NCBI RefSeq assembly: GCF_947500065.1
Contig: NZ_CANMQT010000001.1
Span: 1,206,895-1,270,894 of the forward strand
DNA length: 64,000 nt
Direction of reading: 5' to 3'
Source: an uncultured Aquimarina sp.
Lineage (GTDB): Bacteria > Bacteroidota > Bacteroidia > Flavobacteriales > Flavobacteriaceae
Shown here: positions 57,701 through 63,556 of the stretch, one piece after another
Layout of the letters: each line of letters opens with the position of its first letter
Numbering within the stretch: the stretch's first letter is position 1
Position numbers and translations under genes: made by a program
The notes under the pieces: generated by a model
Seen by the model: the letters and a program-made list of their open reading frames with translations, nothing else
Told to the model about the DNA's origin: nothing
Databases searched by the model: none

Positions 57701-60504
57701 ACACGTATTCTATATTCTCCCGCATCTGTAACTGTAAAATCTCTGGTAGTAGCAACCTGAACCCAATCAGGATCACAAGTATTATCCAAAGTCGGGCAAT
57801 CCTCATCTCTAACAACAGCTGGACAAGCAGCTGGATCTAAACGCTCCCAAACAATGTTTGTAGCATCTACAAAGCCTGAATCTAAATATTGAGAATCTGT
57901 AGCTCCACATAAGAAAATCTCTGGTAATGGATCTCCTGTAATTGGACACGTACGGATATTACCATTAACACTTGGATCAGTAGCAATTGGAATAATTGGA
58001 TTGGTCACCGTATTAAATGCAGTAACTGTCCATATTTCGAATAAATCTGCACAATCAGGATTACCTGTCTTGTCAACTCTATAAACTCCTCCTGCACTTA
58101 CTGTTAATGTCTGAGAATTACCAATAACAGCTCCTGTTCCTACATCAGTCCAGGTATACGTAGGAAATCCACCTCCAGCTGTAAGATCTAAGGTACCTGT
58201 ACATAAAAAGGCACTAAAGTTACCATCACAACTATCTAAATTAATTAAGAAATTAGAAGCTCCTGCTTCTTCTCTGTTACATGCGTCCAATCCTAACACA
58301 CTATCTTCTGCAGAATTAGTAACTCCTGATATCACACCAGTATAGGTAGATCTGGCTATATTCTCAATCTCATTACTACAAGCATCTCGTAATTCTGAAC
58401 AACTATTAACTACTTCTACTCCAAAACGAATTGTTAATGGACCATCAAAGCGTTCAACTACATCATCGTCAAAATCAAATCGAACTTCTCGGTCTCCATT
58501 AGTTAAAGTAGCCGTAACTCCAGAAGGAGTCGTAATGGTGCCGCCTACATAATCCACATTGGCAGGAAGAATATCATCGATAAACGCGCTAGTAATACTT
58601 TCGTTACCTATATTCTGTATAGTAAGTTCATAAAACAATTGCTGACCTAATACCACATCTCCTCCTGTAATATCAACACCATTGATATCCAGCACTCGCT
58701 TAAATACCGCTAGCTCAGGTTCAATAATCTCAATACTAAACATATTTAAGAAAATTCTATATCGATCTCCCTCTGTACTTGCAGTAAAATCTACTTGTGT
58801 TTGATTGTTACCTATTATAGAATTTCCAGTGTTGGCTATATCAAAAATATCTGCATCAAATCCTAAGGTGTTTTCTGAATTAGGATTACGTGCCGTATTA
58901 AAATTCCCATCTACCGAGATAGAACTATTAAAAAAGTTGGTTGCACCATTTACCGGATCTGCAGATAAAGGAATCTCAAAACCTCCTAATGGAGCAGCTT
59001 GAATTGCTAATCCATCTCCTACTAAACCAAAATCTCCTTCTAAGGCAGCTACACCAAATCGCGCCCTAATATCGTTAGGCGGTGGTAATGTCTGGAACCC
59101 TGTATATGTAAATGTCTCTGGTGGGTTTACACAACCTGTAGGAACATTATCTGTTAAATATCCACTTATAGAGCCGCCTTGGGCAATTATGTCATCAATA
59201 ATTAAATCACCATTCCCATTATCAATCATAACGGCTGGTATGGTAATTCCTGTTCCAGTACCCGTCATAGTAAGTGTTCCATTTCCTCCATCATTATTTA
59301 CAATTACCACAGCAATTGCTCCCGCATTCTGAGCATTCAAAACTTTTTGGGTAAATGAACAACTACCTCTTCTAATCACAGCTATATTGCCATTTACGGC
59401 AGCTGCATTAACTAAACCTTGACATCCATCTTCTGTAGTTCCACTTCCATCATCGACTAGTACAAAATCTCCGTTTAACAACGTTGGATAGTCCGGTACC
59501 GGTACATTCCCTGGAGAAAAATTATTCTGTGTATGCGTCGTTCCCCCACCGTCATATGTTCCCGATGTAATACCAAGTTCAAAAGCAGATGTTGATTCAC
59601 ACGCTATTTCTAAAAATCCATGATTGGTACTAAAGAATTTTCTGGATAAAGTAGGATCTTCATAAATGATTACCATTACCCATCCAGCAGAAATACCACT
59701 TCCTGATTCTGTAAGTCCGGTAGCTGATCGTACATTAGCCACTGTATATGTTCCATCTGCTCTAGCTTCTCCAGTAACAGGGTCTTGTAAGGATTGCAAT
59801 TGTGCAGTTATATCAGCATAACATACATATGGGATATCATTACTTGCTGTATCATTTGGATTGGTGGAAGTGTTTCTATACCCATCATAAATGGTACCTT
59901 CATCACCAGCTTCTGCCGTTACGTCAATATAGTTTGTAGCACCAGGAAGCATTAATCTTACCGTTTTAAAATCCGGTCTTGGATCCGGTAATGGAAGATT
60001 GTTTACCTCTGGAGCATCATTCCCATTTGCTGCATCAATTCTTTGTTCATAATAGGTAGCAGACCAGTACAATCCTGCATACGCTATCTGTGCACATGAG
60101 CTACTCGCTGTAAAATCAGCACTACTAGAACTAAATGTGTTGGTGTCACTATCTACATCAATATAACCCTGTGTTAACTGATCATTATACGCACCTCCAT
60201 TATAAGGATCATCCGGATCATAGTTGGTAGTATCCCCACTAAAAAATGGGTTTCCCGTACCACTCTGATCACCACTTAATCCGGTAATCGCATTAGAAAT
60301 AATCTGCATATCCCCTTCTATTGTCAAACTACTAGCATTATTTAATGGGGTTGTAAAAGGTACTTCTTGTGCAACTAGACTTTTTATGTTAAAACATAAA
60401 AGTATCATTAGTATTACAGCTGATTTAATATGTACTGAAATTTTCATAAGCTGTTTTTTTTTGGGGTTGAGCTTGTTTAGTTTGGTTAACAATAATTTCA
60501 TCAT
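45784..60504 (-). CDS. sprB: SprB-like giant gliding adhesin, type B T9SS sorting domain
   Basis: A 4,906-residue surface adhesin. Layout: signal peptide (up to about residue 46, SLVAQ), an N-terminal domain shared with the 1,651-residue relative (about 50-305 and 455-590) with a PA domain inserted at about 305-452, a DUF11-like domain (about 598-740), a Cys-rich module with IVWERLDPAACP (about 840-985), then roughly 45 Ig-like SprB repeats (985-4790). It ends in a type B T9SS sorting domain (IPNYFTPDGDGTNDTWYP at about 4815 to GHFTLYR). SprB of F. johnsoniae (known, about 6,500 residues) moves along the cell surface in gliding. Operon order sprC-D-B-F is kept. Starts: ATG 60504 overlaps a long N-region; ATG 60447 (codon 20) better matches the relative's signal peptide. 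A nine-A tract lies between them. Confidence 0.93.
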   Translation of the reverse strand: MMKLLLTKLNKLNPKKKQLMKISVHIKSAVILMILLCFNIKSLVAQEVPFTTPLNNASSLTIEGDMQIISNAITGLSGDQSGTGNPFFSGDTTNYDPDDPYNGGAYNDQLTQGYIDVDSDTNTFSSSSADFTASSSCAQIAYAGLYWSATYYEQRIDAANGNDAPEVNNLPLPDPRPDFKTVRLMLPGATNYIDVTAEAGDEGTIYDGYRNTSTNPNDTASNDIPYVCYADITAQLQSLQDPVTGEARADGTYTVANVRSATGLTESGSGISAGWVMVIIYEDPTLSRKFFSTNHGFLEIACESTSAFELGITSGTYDGGGTTHTQNNFSPGNVPVPDYPTLLNGDFVLVDDGSGTTEDGCQGLVNAAAVNGNIAVIRRGSCSFTQKVLNAQNAGAIAVVIVNNDGGNGTLTMTGTGTGITIPAVMIDNGNGDLIIDDIIAQGGSISGYLTDNVPTGCVNPPETFTYTGFQTLPPPNDIRARFGVAALEGDFGLVGDGLAIQAAPLGGFEIPLSADPVNGATNFFNSSISVDGNFNTARNPNSENTLGFDADIFDIANTGNSIIGNNQTQVDFTASTEGDRYRIFLNMFSIEIIEPELAVFKRVLDINGVDITGGDVVLGQQLFYELTIQNIGNESITSAFIDDILPANVDYVGGTITTPSGVTATLTNGDREVRFDFDDDVVERFDGPLTIRFGVEVVNSCSELRDACSNEIENIARSTYTGVISGVTNSAEDSVLGLDACNREEAGASNFLINLDSCDGNFSAFLCTGTLDLTAGGGFPTYTWTDVGTGAVIGNSQTLTVSAGGVYRVDKTGNPDCADLFEIWTVTAFNTVTNPIIPIATDPSVNGNIRTCPITGDPLPEIFLCGATDSQYLDSGFVDATNIVWERLDPAACPAVVRDEDCPTLDNTCDPDWVQVATTRDFTVTDAGEYRIRVEFDGNCEIDFYFNVFKNNFEPNLVIVRDIVCAIPGTLRVQNSSNEYEYQLITPISGTVIGYQASPEFTGLTEQGTYTVNVRQTNGLPTACVFQATQFMEELDSTVSITPVSPSCPSDQGSIQIQVTDGDSNYTYNISSTTTAFTASEGPTTDPNHIFTGLDADVYDVEVLSYDGECIDTQQITISPAAAFTASAILDTDLSCTDAEIRIEVTGGSGNFVYSFQGNPGSQQGSNIFVITTAGTYTFTVADTTTGCTIDTNSVTVNPYIQVEATVAGTDPICPSGLGSILVTVTAGEGPFTYDLDAGTQVVTSNATTQTFSNVTVGTHIINVFDRFGCAINTPIDVTITGTTAITADIAITEDYRCDATGAPFIAGEITISNPQNGNGSYEYSIDGVDFTNTTGIFGGLTDGTYTLYIRDTATAACPVNLGDLTIDPLATIDDITFTVPGASNCVSQTFSVTATAQPVGPTYTYSVTPAPQSGNTATGEFRLRRGTTYTITATNVDSGCSYSETFSENGLPEIQISSANETNPVSCFGGTNGEFAFTVVNSTEFEYTVTGATTGFSTTGVATGTDPITVTIGALEADTYTIDIRDRSITPPSNNCTDSAQVIVTEPPTAITIGSAVATEAFCGNPVGTITVTASGGQGNFVYSLDNVTFQTSNVFTGLAPGSYTVYVNDDNGSNTLCTVSTAVTIDATDLPVLSLAGGDLCYDTVNEASMDITITGGVGPYTYSLNGGGPVAVATPPTFTILNLTPGSYSVVVTDTNNCSSAPITFDIEPQLTIIASLTKDLDCSASPDATIEFTITGGNGSNVIEIIRDGTVIDTNYTGGSPYSTSVAGTYEIRVTDAESCQAISIPIDVNALVPLGGSTTVVDPDCVGDEGSITVTVTGGVGPYTYDLDAGTQVVTTGATTTTFNNVPVGAHVITITDSQGCVINPALNATIANPVLITADIAITEEYRCDDTTGLPFTAGEITISNPQNGNGTYEYSIDGVDFTNTTGIFGGLTDGTYTLYIRDTATAACPVNLGDLTIDPLQEVTDLTFVSPAIECPALTSAVIVTAVGNNGASSFEYRISAPAGSATAFSAVNTFTLAAGTYTFEARTTTDGCVYSEDFTIDDIDFIAVSGAVASEPTCNGDTDGSLSFTVTDIDFGATTYSYVVTGGTIVGSITGGPINTTPTPITGLGAGTYTITVTDDTTNCTATDTVIITEPTVLGFTEVVDAADCGASTGIITVTGTGGRGGYEYELRDAAGVAVIVAYQAGNVFTGLAGGTYTVFVRDGNSAAACEFSRQVIVGQTSPGSITAVAGGDACYDTTNQASQWITIAGGVGPYTYILDGNAPVAVTFLASPPNPANTFEITGLIPGTYSVVVNDVNNCSTPAINFTIADELTLSASLNKDLDCDTGNEAAIIDVITTGGNGGNTFELNTNGGGYVAYVGGFPFTTLVAGTYQFRVTDSEGCQAETVIITVTPAPAPVATVVPTDIFCNGDTTGIITFTIDTTVGTGPYETSIDNGGTFSSQTVYSGLAAGTYDYVVRDAKMCTLTGSVVIAEPLAIDADIDFTPVTCTGAGSFTYGTVIVENVVGGTIGVTGYTYTLFNSDGTLVTPASALPAVFASTNPAVPTTATTLTFGQVDFGTYYITVEDENGCVFTTDTITVSSPPDDLQILFDAGPSDCNATGAVYDIAIDNGNPNFEIRIVGEPAPLGVFSDTNGLGTPPGAPFVVIPGVGGNLHQFTGLLFGVSYIVEVRDGGGCVYRETLIPQTNATSPTLTQTDLQNISCNGLTDGEITVDVTAFAGVGLQWELFNSATGVSILTNNDAAATDPYSLNIPGLGIGNYTLAVATPTDPFCTGTIDFSITEPPLLDLTLISQTAANCNIDAEVVVNGQGGTPPYQYAAVLDGAPAPAIGAYGTSSTLVLDPALGLDWDIYVIDSSVTAAAPGFCSAGPLDVSIIETPDPVFTSVPAFVVDPCTFDNNYTFTVLATGATALDFGIDDGDSGTADAPVFVAGTPTGNPNEYTYTYTVTAASVDFYTLTVRDQNGCIDTDQMIVYPELIVSANFTTEPSCRNFDGEVTVTVAGGSDFVANPGNFTFVLTGTDSGGAAVGPITQVGAGGEVFTGLSAGSYSITVTDAAIGPAPGCDATATVSRAIPLDPVLILVDTDDETCVGASDGSILVGLDPAFPLADDNPPYTYELYTGAVIAGLPIVTQVDDPLFTGLAPGAYSIRVTSSLSCFDDELNIIIDAATPLSATPTPGAYTCAPSTVENLPDLTIDIVGGVAPYSITYTGPLSGTNLPVTGTQFVILDTPAGSYDITITDDNNCTFTIATQNIGPFPIMSNPLVTLVDRITCAAPNAEVVTVSVDRITGNVAGFEFDLLPVGGADVQVIPEDVSGTTTSGNFNLPAVGTYIFRITDLDTGCSIDTAPYEVLPFDTIEGTIALTANTIQCFGDTTGEVSLSVTGHTGPYTYDATNLTTGVIVSGAGDTTILDPIIIPGLGAGNIQVTVTDPISSCDDVSNIVTIMQPTELMLSLVSQIEGNCNADGRVEVTASGGTGPYTFTATDGFTVFTNNDGNFDLPGATGAGIVYTITVTDANSCNSNPASLSVTVITADNPVLDPLAAFVDDPCTFDNVYTFTATATSNVTVPPGTGTLTFQLDSDVPVPGNVSNTEHQFTVTAPGTYTVTVYDENNCPSNQETITVYEELIVDATFTTDPTCLDANGTITATVTGGSGGVISYTLEDLGPPVANIATNNTGVFTNVPAGNYRVIVLDAGASAAGCSDDFLISFDIPVEPILVLEDNEPVSCIGDSDGFILVSLQTGTDSDSPFVYELYDFTGGVQGALLQGPQTDDPLFDGLVAGDYQVVVTSANSCVDTLEPITIASPTQVTATASQNTYSCDPSDNSEVFPDITVDILDGTPPYTISYTGPGITVTNQSVTGTQFIIDADVEGNYDITVFDDNNCSFVVPTEVVGPFPIMTNPTVTLVDRITCDAPNAEVVTVSVDRVTGNVAGFEFDLLPVGGADVQVVPEDASGTTSAIFNLPAVGSYVIRITDLDTGCSIDTAPYDVAPFDTIVATATLVTEVACFGDLNGEISLDVSMYTGAYNYTVTNTVTGINVPTATNILANTATNPVLITGLPAGTYEIFVEALDTPFCDETTNRVTLASPAELTVVVNPVSDETCNPGDDASIQAVGTGGTGTIDYQLEQPAGTPIVAYGINTTGLFENLDAGTYTVSVRDASLCEASQDITINPPVVTSVVAVETNSLLCFDSVDAAITATASGGQGAGTYLFSITNPNGTTSAQFTSATDMYVFTDLGPGTYTIRVTDNLNCESTTDVTITAPTEVTVTVETIRDPSCTDPTADIQVTGSGGTPPYEYSIDGITFVAGDTFTSLVPGDYQFYVRDNNGCIGGPSNTVPVRAPEDLAVVLDLGNIAIICFSQATGSIDSEVTGGLGNYMYTLTGTDYLGTAVNVGPQSESFFGDLLAGDYVYSVTSEDCGPEDTPFSISQPTEFVAVATTEDITCNGETDGRITVTATGGTAPYFYSLYDSAGNALFTFLEDDIDVGNGGFGLGGHIFDELGADTYRVEVEDANGCPETILDLIINEPLAIDGTVLSTTPESCAGFADGTATVSITGGTVGPDPLNPVYYWSIDGVTYQQVIDPTNLLITNLPGGITTLFIRDFNNSANCEFPLNLDITPGVNLGAVLSTRMDCPVIDPTSGNVTDEIYYIDFILDDNTVTTGTITYYLINPSDGSIVASNTTGTFIVDPGVYEGLVTHDPSLCDMMVPEIEVVEYTPLSVPIAQMTGNPQDPNEYEIIVTGGSGDYTYFVAIIPNGLTVNDLTDADYRELDANIFSIEETAEYALRVIDNMGCDVVGVQELTFINIVIPNYFTPDGDGTNDTWYPRQDSSNPGSDPFFFSDMEVKVFDRYGRLLAEFVGDEEGWNGIYQGSELPSGDYWFTIILNDIDNREFTGHFTLYR
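48480..52400 (-). repeat. Second-order repeat in sprB, two copies of about 640-654 residues
   Basis: A block of about eight Ig-like repeats occurs twice in tandem (approx. 52400-50410 and 50410-48480). Anchors: VDPCTFDNNYTF versus DDPCTFDNVYTF are 1,962 bases apart (tcaaatgtacaaggatc at 51791 and 49829). GPFPIM-N-VTLVDRITC is 1,914 bases apart (cataattgggaatggacc at 50704 and 48790). The FPIM block is nearly the same in both (LLPVGGADVQV-PED-SGTT). The nucleotide identity of this block is high enough to be seen by eye. Confidence 0.75.
53500..57130 (-). repeat. First second-order repeat in sprB, two copies of 596 residues
   Basis: A block of about seven Ig-like repeats occurs twice in tandem. 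Its most similar part, YEYSIDGVDFTNTTGIFGGL followed by DGTYTLYIRDTATAACPV, is identical at the protein level in both copies. The anchor tcttctgttatagcaatatctgc is at 56618 and 54830, so the period is 1,788 bases. LAGGDLCYD/AGGDACYD and LTKDLDC/LNKDLDC keep the same offset. A partial further copy starts at about 53500. The wobble positions differ, so the copies are not brand new. Confidence 0.75.
59125..59590 (-). other. PA-like (protease-associated) domain inserted in SprB N-terminus
   Basis: Residues about 305-452 of the sprB product contain a PA-domain pattern: ALVNAA-like GLVNAAAVNGNIAVIRRGSC, FTQKVLNAQNAGAIAVVIVN and ITIPAVMIDNGNGDLI. Immediately before and after it, the sequence resumes the homology to the 1,651-residue relative (GFLEIACES ... 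ETFTYTGFQ versus GFLEINAENSS ... ETFEYTGFQ). The relative has no such insert. PA domains elsewhere mediate protein or substrate interactions or sit as lids on proteases. Role here is unknown. Confidence 0.8.
60454..60462 (-). repeat. Nine-base homopolymer between two candidate sprB starts
   Basis: Nine T on the plus strand (A9 in the mRNA), following CCCC, lie between the ATG at 60504 and the ATG at 60447. From the first start they encode KKK of a PKKKQ stretch; from the second start they are in the leader. Confidence 0.8.
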
Positions 60505-60508
60505 AAGA

Positions 60509-63500
60509 TTATTGTATTTTTAAAATATAAAGATCTCCATTATATGTATTATTCACATTAGAGAATAAACTTTGTTTTGCTTGATCCAACGTCTCAAATC
60601 TATCTAAATAAACATATATATAATTGTCTTTTGGGTTCCTGAAGAATTTAGGCTCTAAACCTTGAGATTTTAATCTCGTCATTCCTCTTTCAAAATAATT
60701 TTCTCTCTTAAAAATATTGGTAATCAAATAATAACCGTTCTCAATATTATGGCCTCCTATATACGATAGACTCTCCGTTAAAACGGTATCATCCTTAACA
60801 GTATCTTTTATCAATCTCGATTCTTGTACCAATCGTTTTAAAGATTCCACTCTACTCTTAGCAATATTTAATATCCACATATCACCAAAATACTTATTCC
60901 CTATATTATTCAAATAATTCTCTGCTGCTTCATCTTTATCTGCATAATACTTAATAGCAACATATTGATATTGATTTTCAGGATTAAGAATCACTTGAGA
61001 ATCATTGAAACCAAGATCTTTTAGTTTATTAGTGAAACTCTCCGCATAAATACCTCCTTTAAATACATTTCCTATCAAATAAAAACCTTCTGCATATCCT
61101 GGAATAAACTTGGTAGCATATTTAGCTTCTGGTCTTGTTGCTTCAGCAAATTTGATAAATCTATTTTTACCTGCAAGTCTTCTAGAGCTTGAAGGATCTT
61201 TCTTAACTTCCTCTGCTTCATCACTCATATTCACCAAAGATTCTAAAAGTTTATTGAACTCCCTTTTATCAAGGTTTTTCGATGAAGTTAATAATGAATC
61301 TCTTGATGCAATCAATTTATCAGTAATTCTACTACTGTTATCTAATTCTTTTTGTATTTCTTCCAAATCTTCGCTGCTACTTTCTTCAGGTTGTGCTGCT
61401 GTAGCTGCTGCTTCCTGACGTAATCTTTCTTCTTCAGCTAACCTTGCAGCCTCTGCTTCCTGACGTAACCTTTCTTCCTCAGCTAATCTTGCAGCTTCTG
61501 CTTCCTGACGTAACCTTTCTTCTTCTGCTAATCTTGCAGCTTCTGCTTCCTGACGTAACCTTTCTTCCTCAGCTAATCTCGCAGTCTCTGCTTCCTGACG
61601 TAACCTTTCTTCTTCTGCTAATCTTGCGGCCTCTGCTTCCTGACGTAACCTTTCTTCTTCTGCTAATCTTGCAGCTTCTGCTTCCTGGTTTAGCCTTTCT
61701 TCTTCTGCTAATCTTGCAGCTTCTGCTTCCTGACGTAATCTTTCTTCTTCTGCTAATCTTGCAGCCTCAGCCTCTTGGCGTAATCTTTCTTCTTCTGCTA
61801 ATCTCGCAGTATCAGCTTCCTGACGTAACCTTTCTTCTTCTGCTAATCTTGCAGCCTCTGCTTCCTGGCGTAATCTTTCTTCTTCTGCTAATCTTGCAGC
61901 CTCTGCTTCCTGACGTAACCTTTCTTCCTCAGCTAATCTTGCAGCTTCTGCTTCCTGACGTAACCTTTCTTCCTCAGCTAATCTCGCAGCTTCTGCTTCT
62001 TGTTTTAATCTTTCTTCTTCAGCTAATTTTGCAGCTTCTGCCTCAGTATCTTTCTGTAAATTAACTTCTCTTTCTAGTGTTGTCTGAGATTCTTCTCTTC
62101 TCTTCCTTTCTTCCATCTCAAGCTGTAACTTTTTCTGAGATGCAAGTCTTTCTTCTTCTGCTTTTTGTTCTGCAAGTTCTAACTCAATTTTCTTCTGAGA
62201 AGCCAATCGTTCTGCCTCTGCTTCTTGCTTCTCTGCTTCTGCTTCTCTTGCCGCTTCTTCTTCTGCTATTCTTGCCTCTTCTTCTTGTCTTCCGGCTGCT
62301 TCTTCTGTAGCTAATCTTTTTTGCTCTGCCATTTCTAGCTCAAGCTGTTTCTGAGCAGCTAGCTCTTCTGCTTGTCTGTTCAGTAACTTAACCTCTTCTT
62401 CTCGCTGTAATGCAAGCTTACTTGCTTGTCTTGCTTCTTCTTCTTTAGCTTCCTGAATTGACCTTTCGAGTTTGTTCATTGACCTCTGAGCCTGAGTTAA
62501 AGAATCATTTCTGGTAATTTGTAATTCTCTTATCAGTTTATTTTGGTCTAAAATTTCTTTCTTTAATCTTCTTATTTCAGAATCTCTTTGTAATGAGCTA
62601 TTTGATGAGAAATTTCTTCTTTTCTTCTTTCGACTTTCTTGTCCAAAATTATATGCTAAACTAAATTCCCAAGAGGAACCAAATTCAGATGCATTTCCAG
62701 TCCCGCCTATTCCTGGTTCTACAGTAAGTCCTACTGAAGCAACCTTACCTATATTTCCTCCGATACCAATAGAGCCACCATAAAAACTGTTATATCCTAA
62801 TTGTGCCCATCCATATTTTGGAATTTCGAATAATACATTTCCTCCATATCTTAGGTCTAGTTCTCCTGGTTTAGAAGCATACACCATTCCTCGAACTTCG
62901 TTTTCTGTTCTCCAATCTAGTTCTGTGGTATACATTACATGACCTGTGTAATCGAAATTATCCGTTACTAATTCACTTGCAGTAAGATTATAAGCAACTA
63001 AATTACCTACGGCCACACCAACATCAAAATTGCCATAATTAAAATTAGCTCCTGGTTTTAAAAGAAAAAGAGAGCTTCCTTCAAAATTATCTGTAATAGG
63101 ATCTGCTACCTGAACCTCATCTAATTTACTTTTTAAAGAAGTTTGAAAATATTGAAGATTAACTCCAAAAGTAAAATTCATGTCTCTATTTAACTCTAAA
63201 TTATATGCATAATTTAAAGTACCTCCAAAATATCTTAAAACCCCAAGGTTTTGTTGGTACAAACCAATACCAATTCCTGTTTTCTCTCCATATTTTCCAC
63301 TATAATTTAAAACATACGTCTGAGGGTTGTCTTGAAAAGAAACTTTCTCATTTCTGTTAAAAATACTAACAGAATTTTTATTTTCACGTACAAAAGAAAA
63401 AGTTGGGTTAAACAAAAATCTATTGTATTTAATAGAATTGTGAAGTGGTACTACGTCTGGTAATACCTGGGATGTAATAGGGGTTGGGTCCTGACCGTAA

Positions 63501-63553
63501 ATGAGATTTAGGGAGGCAACACATATTAATATAAAAAGTATTCTTTTAATCAT
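60509..63553 (-). CDS. sprD: SprD-like protein: PorP/SprF-type barrel, long helix, two SPOR-like domains
   Basis: A 1,014-residue protein. Signal peptide (1-20, NLIYGQ). Residues 21-305 look like a PorP/SprF-type outer-membrane barrel (LHNSIKYNRFLFNPTFSFVR, YGEKTGIGIGLYQQNLG). Residues about 306-505 are a charged helical region rich in Glu, Arg, Lys and Ala. Residues about 505-714 are 14 tandem copies of a 15-residue helix unit (AEAARLAEEERLRQE). Two SPOR-like domains close the chain (YAEGFYLIGNVFKGG at about 820-895 and YYLITNIFKRENYFERG at about 940-1014), the second ending at the C-terminus. The gene is in the sprD position of the spr operon and is needed in related bacteria for gliding (known family context). 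I infer an OM-to-peptidoglycan link. Confidence 0.8.
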   Translation of the reverse strand: MIKRILFILICVASLNLIYGQDPTPITSQVLPDVVPLHNSIKYNRFLFNPTFSFVRENKNSVSIFNRNEKVSFQDNPQTYVLNYSGKYGEKTGIGIGLYQQNLGVLRYFGGTLNYAYNLELNRDMNFTFGVNLQYFQTSLKSKLDEVQVADPITDNFEGSSLFLLKPGANFNYGNFDVGVAVGNLVAYNLTASELVTDNFDYTGHVMYTTELDWRTENEVRGMVYASKPGELDLRYGGNVLFEIPKYGWAQLGYNSFYGGSIGIGGNIGKVASVGLTVEPGIGGTGNASEFGSSWEFSLAYNFGQESRKKKRRNFSSNSSLQRDSEIRRLKKEILDQNKLIRELQITRNDSLTQAQRSMNKLERSIQEAKEEEARQASKLALQREEEVKLLNRQAEELAAQKQLELEMAEQKRLATEEAAGRQEEEARIAEEEAAREAEAEKQEAEAERLASQKKIELELAEQKAEEERLASQKKLQLEMEERKRREESQTTLEREVNLQKDTEAEAAKLAEEERLKQEAEAARLAEEERLRQEAEAARLAEEERLRQEAEAARLAEEERLRQEAEAARLAEEERLRQEADTARLAEEERLRQEAEAARLAEEERLRQEAEAARLAEEERLNQEAEAARLAEEERLRQEAEAARLAEEERLRQEAETARLAEEERLRQEAEAARLAEEERLRQEAEAARLAEEERLRQEAEAARLAEEERLRQEAAATAAQPEESSSEDLEEIQKELDNSSRITDKLIASRDSLLTSSKNLDKREFNKLLESLVNMSDEAEEVKKDPSSSRRLAGKNRFIKFAEATRPEAKYATKFIPGYAEGFYLIGNVFKGGIYAESFTNKLKDLGFNDSQVILNPENQYQYVAIKYYADKDEAAENYLNNIGNKYFGDMWILNIAKSRVESLKRLVQESRLIKDTVKDDTVLTESLSYIGGHNIENGYYLITNIFKRENYFERGMTRLKSQGLEPKFFRNPKDNYIYVYLDRFETLDQAKQSLFSNVNNTYNGDLYILKIQ
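61411..62043 (-). repeat. Tandem 45-base repeat, 14 copies, in the sprD-like gene
   Basis: Fourteen in-frame units of 45 bases encode AEAARLAEEERLRQE with small variants (ADTARL, AETARL, RLNQE, AAKL...KQE at the N-terminal edge). The unit size of 15 residues over four turns equals 3.75 residues per turn, a pentadecad pattern that can make straight or slightly right-handed coiled coils or single charged helices. Confidence 0.9.
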
Positions 63554-63556
63554 AAA

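Noticed and set aside
46913..59002. Many short plus-strand frames opposite the sprB-like gene
   Set aside because: They are scattered, lack promoters and follow the codon bias of the sense gene, as expected for shadows in a 14.7-kb coding sequence.
61411..62043. Regular 45-base repeats as a possible CRISPR array
   Set aside because: There are no unique spacers; the whole unit repeats and is in frame inside a coding sequence.
61444..62064. A 206-codon open frame on the plus strand made of Leu/Pro-rich repeats
   Set aside because: It is the antisense shadow of the 45-base repeat array in the sprD-like gene; the periodic codons keep all frames free of stops.
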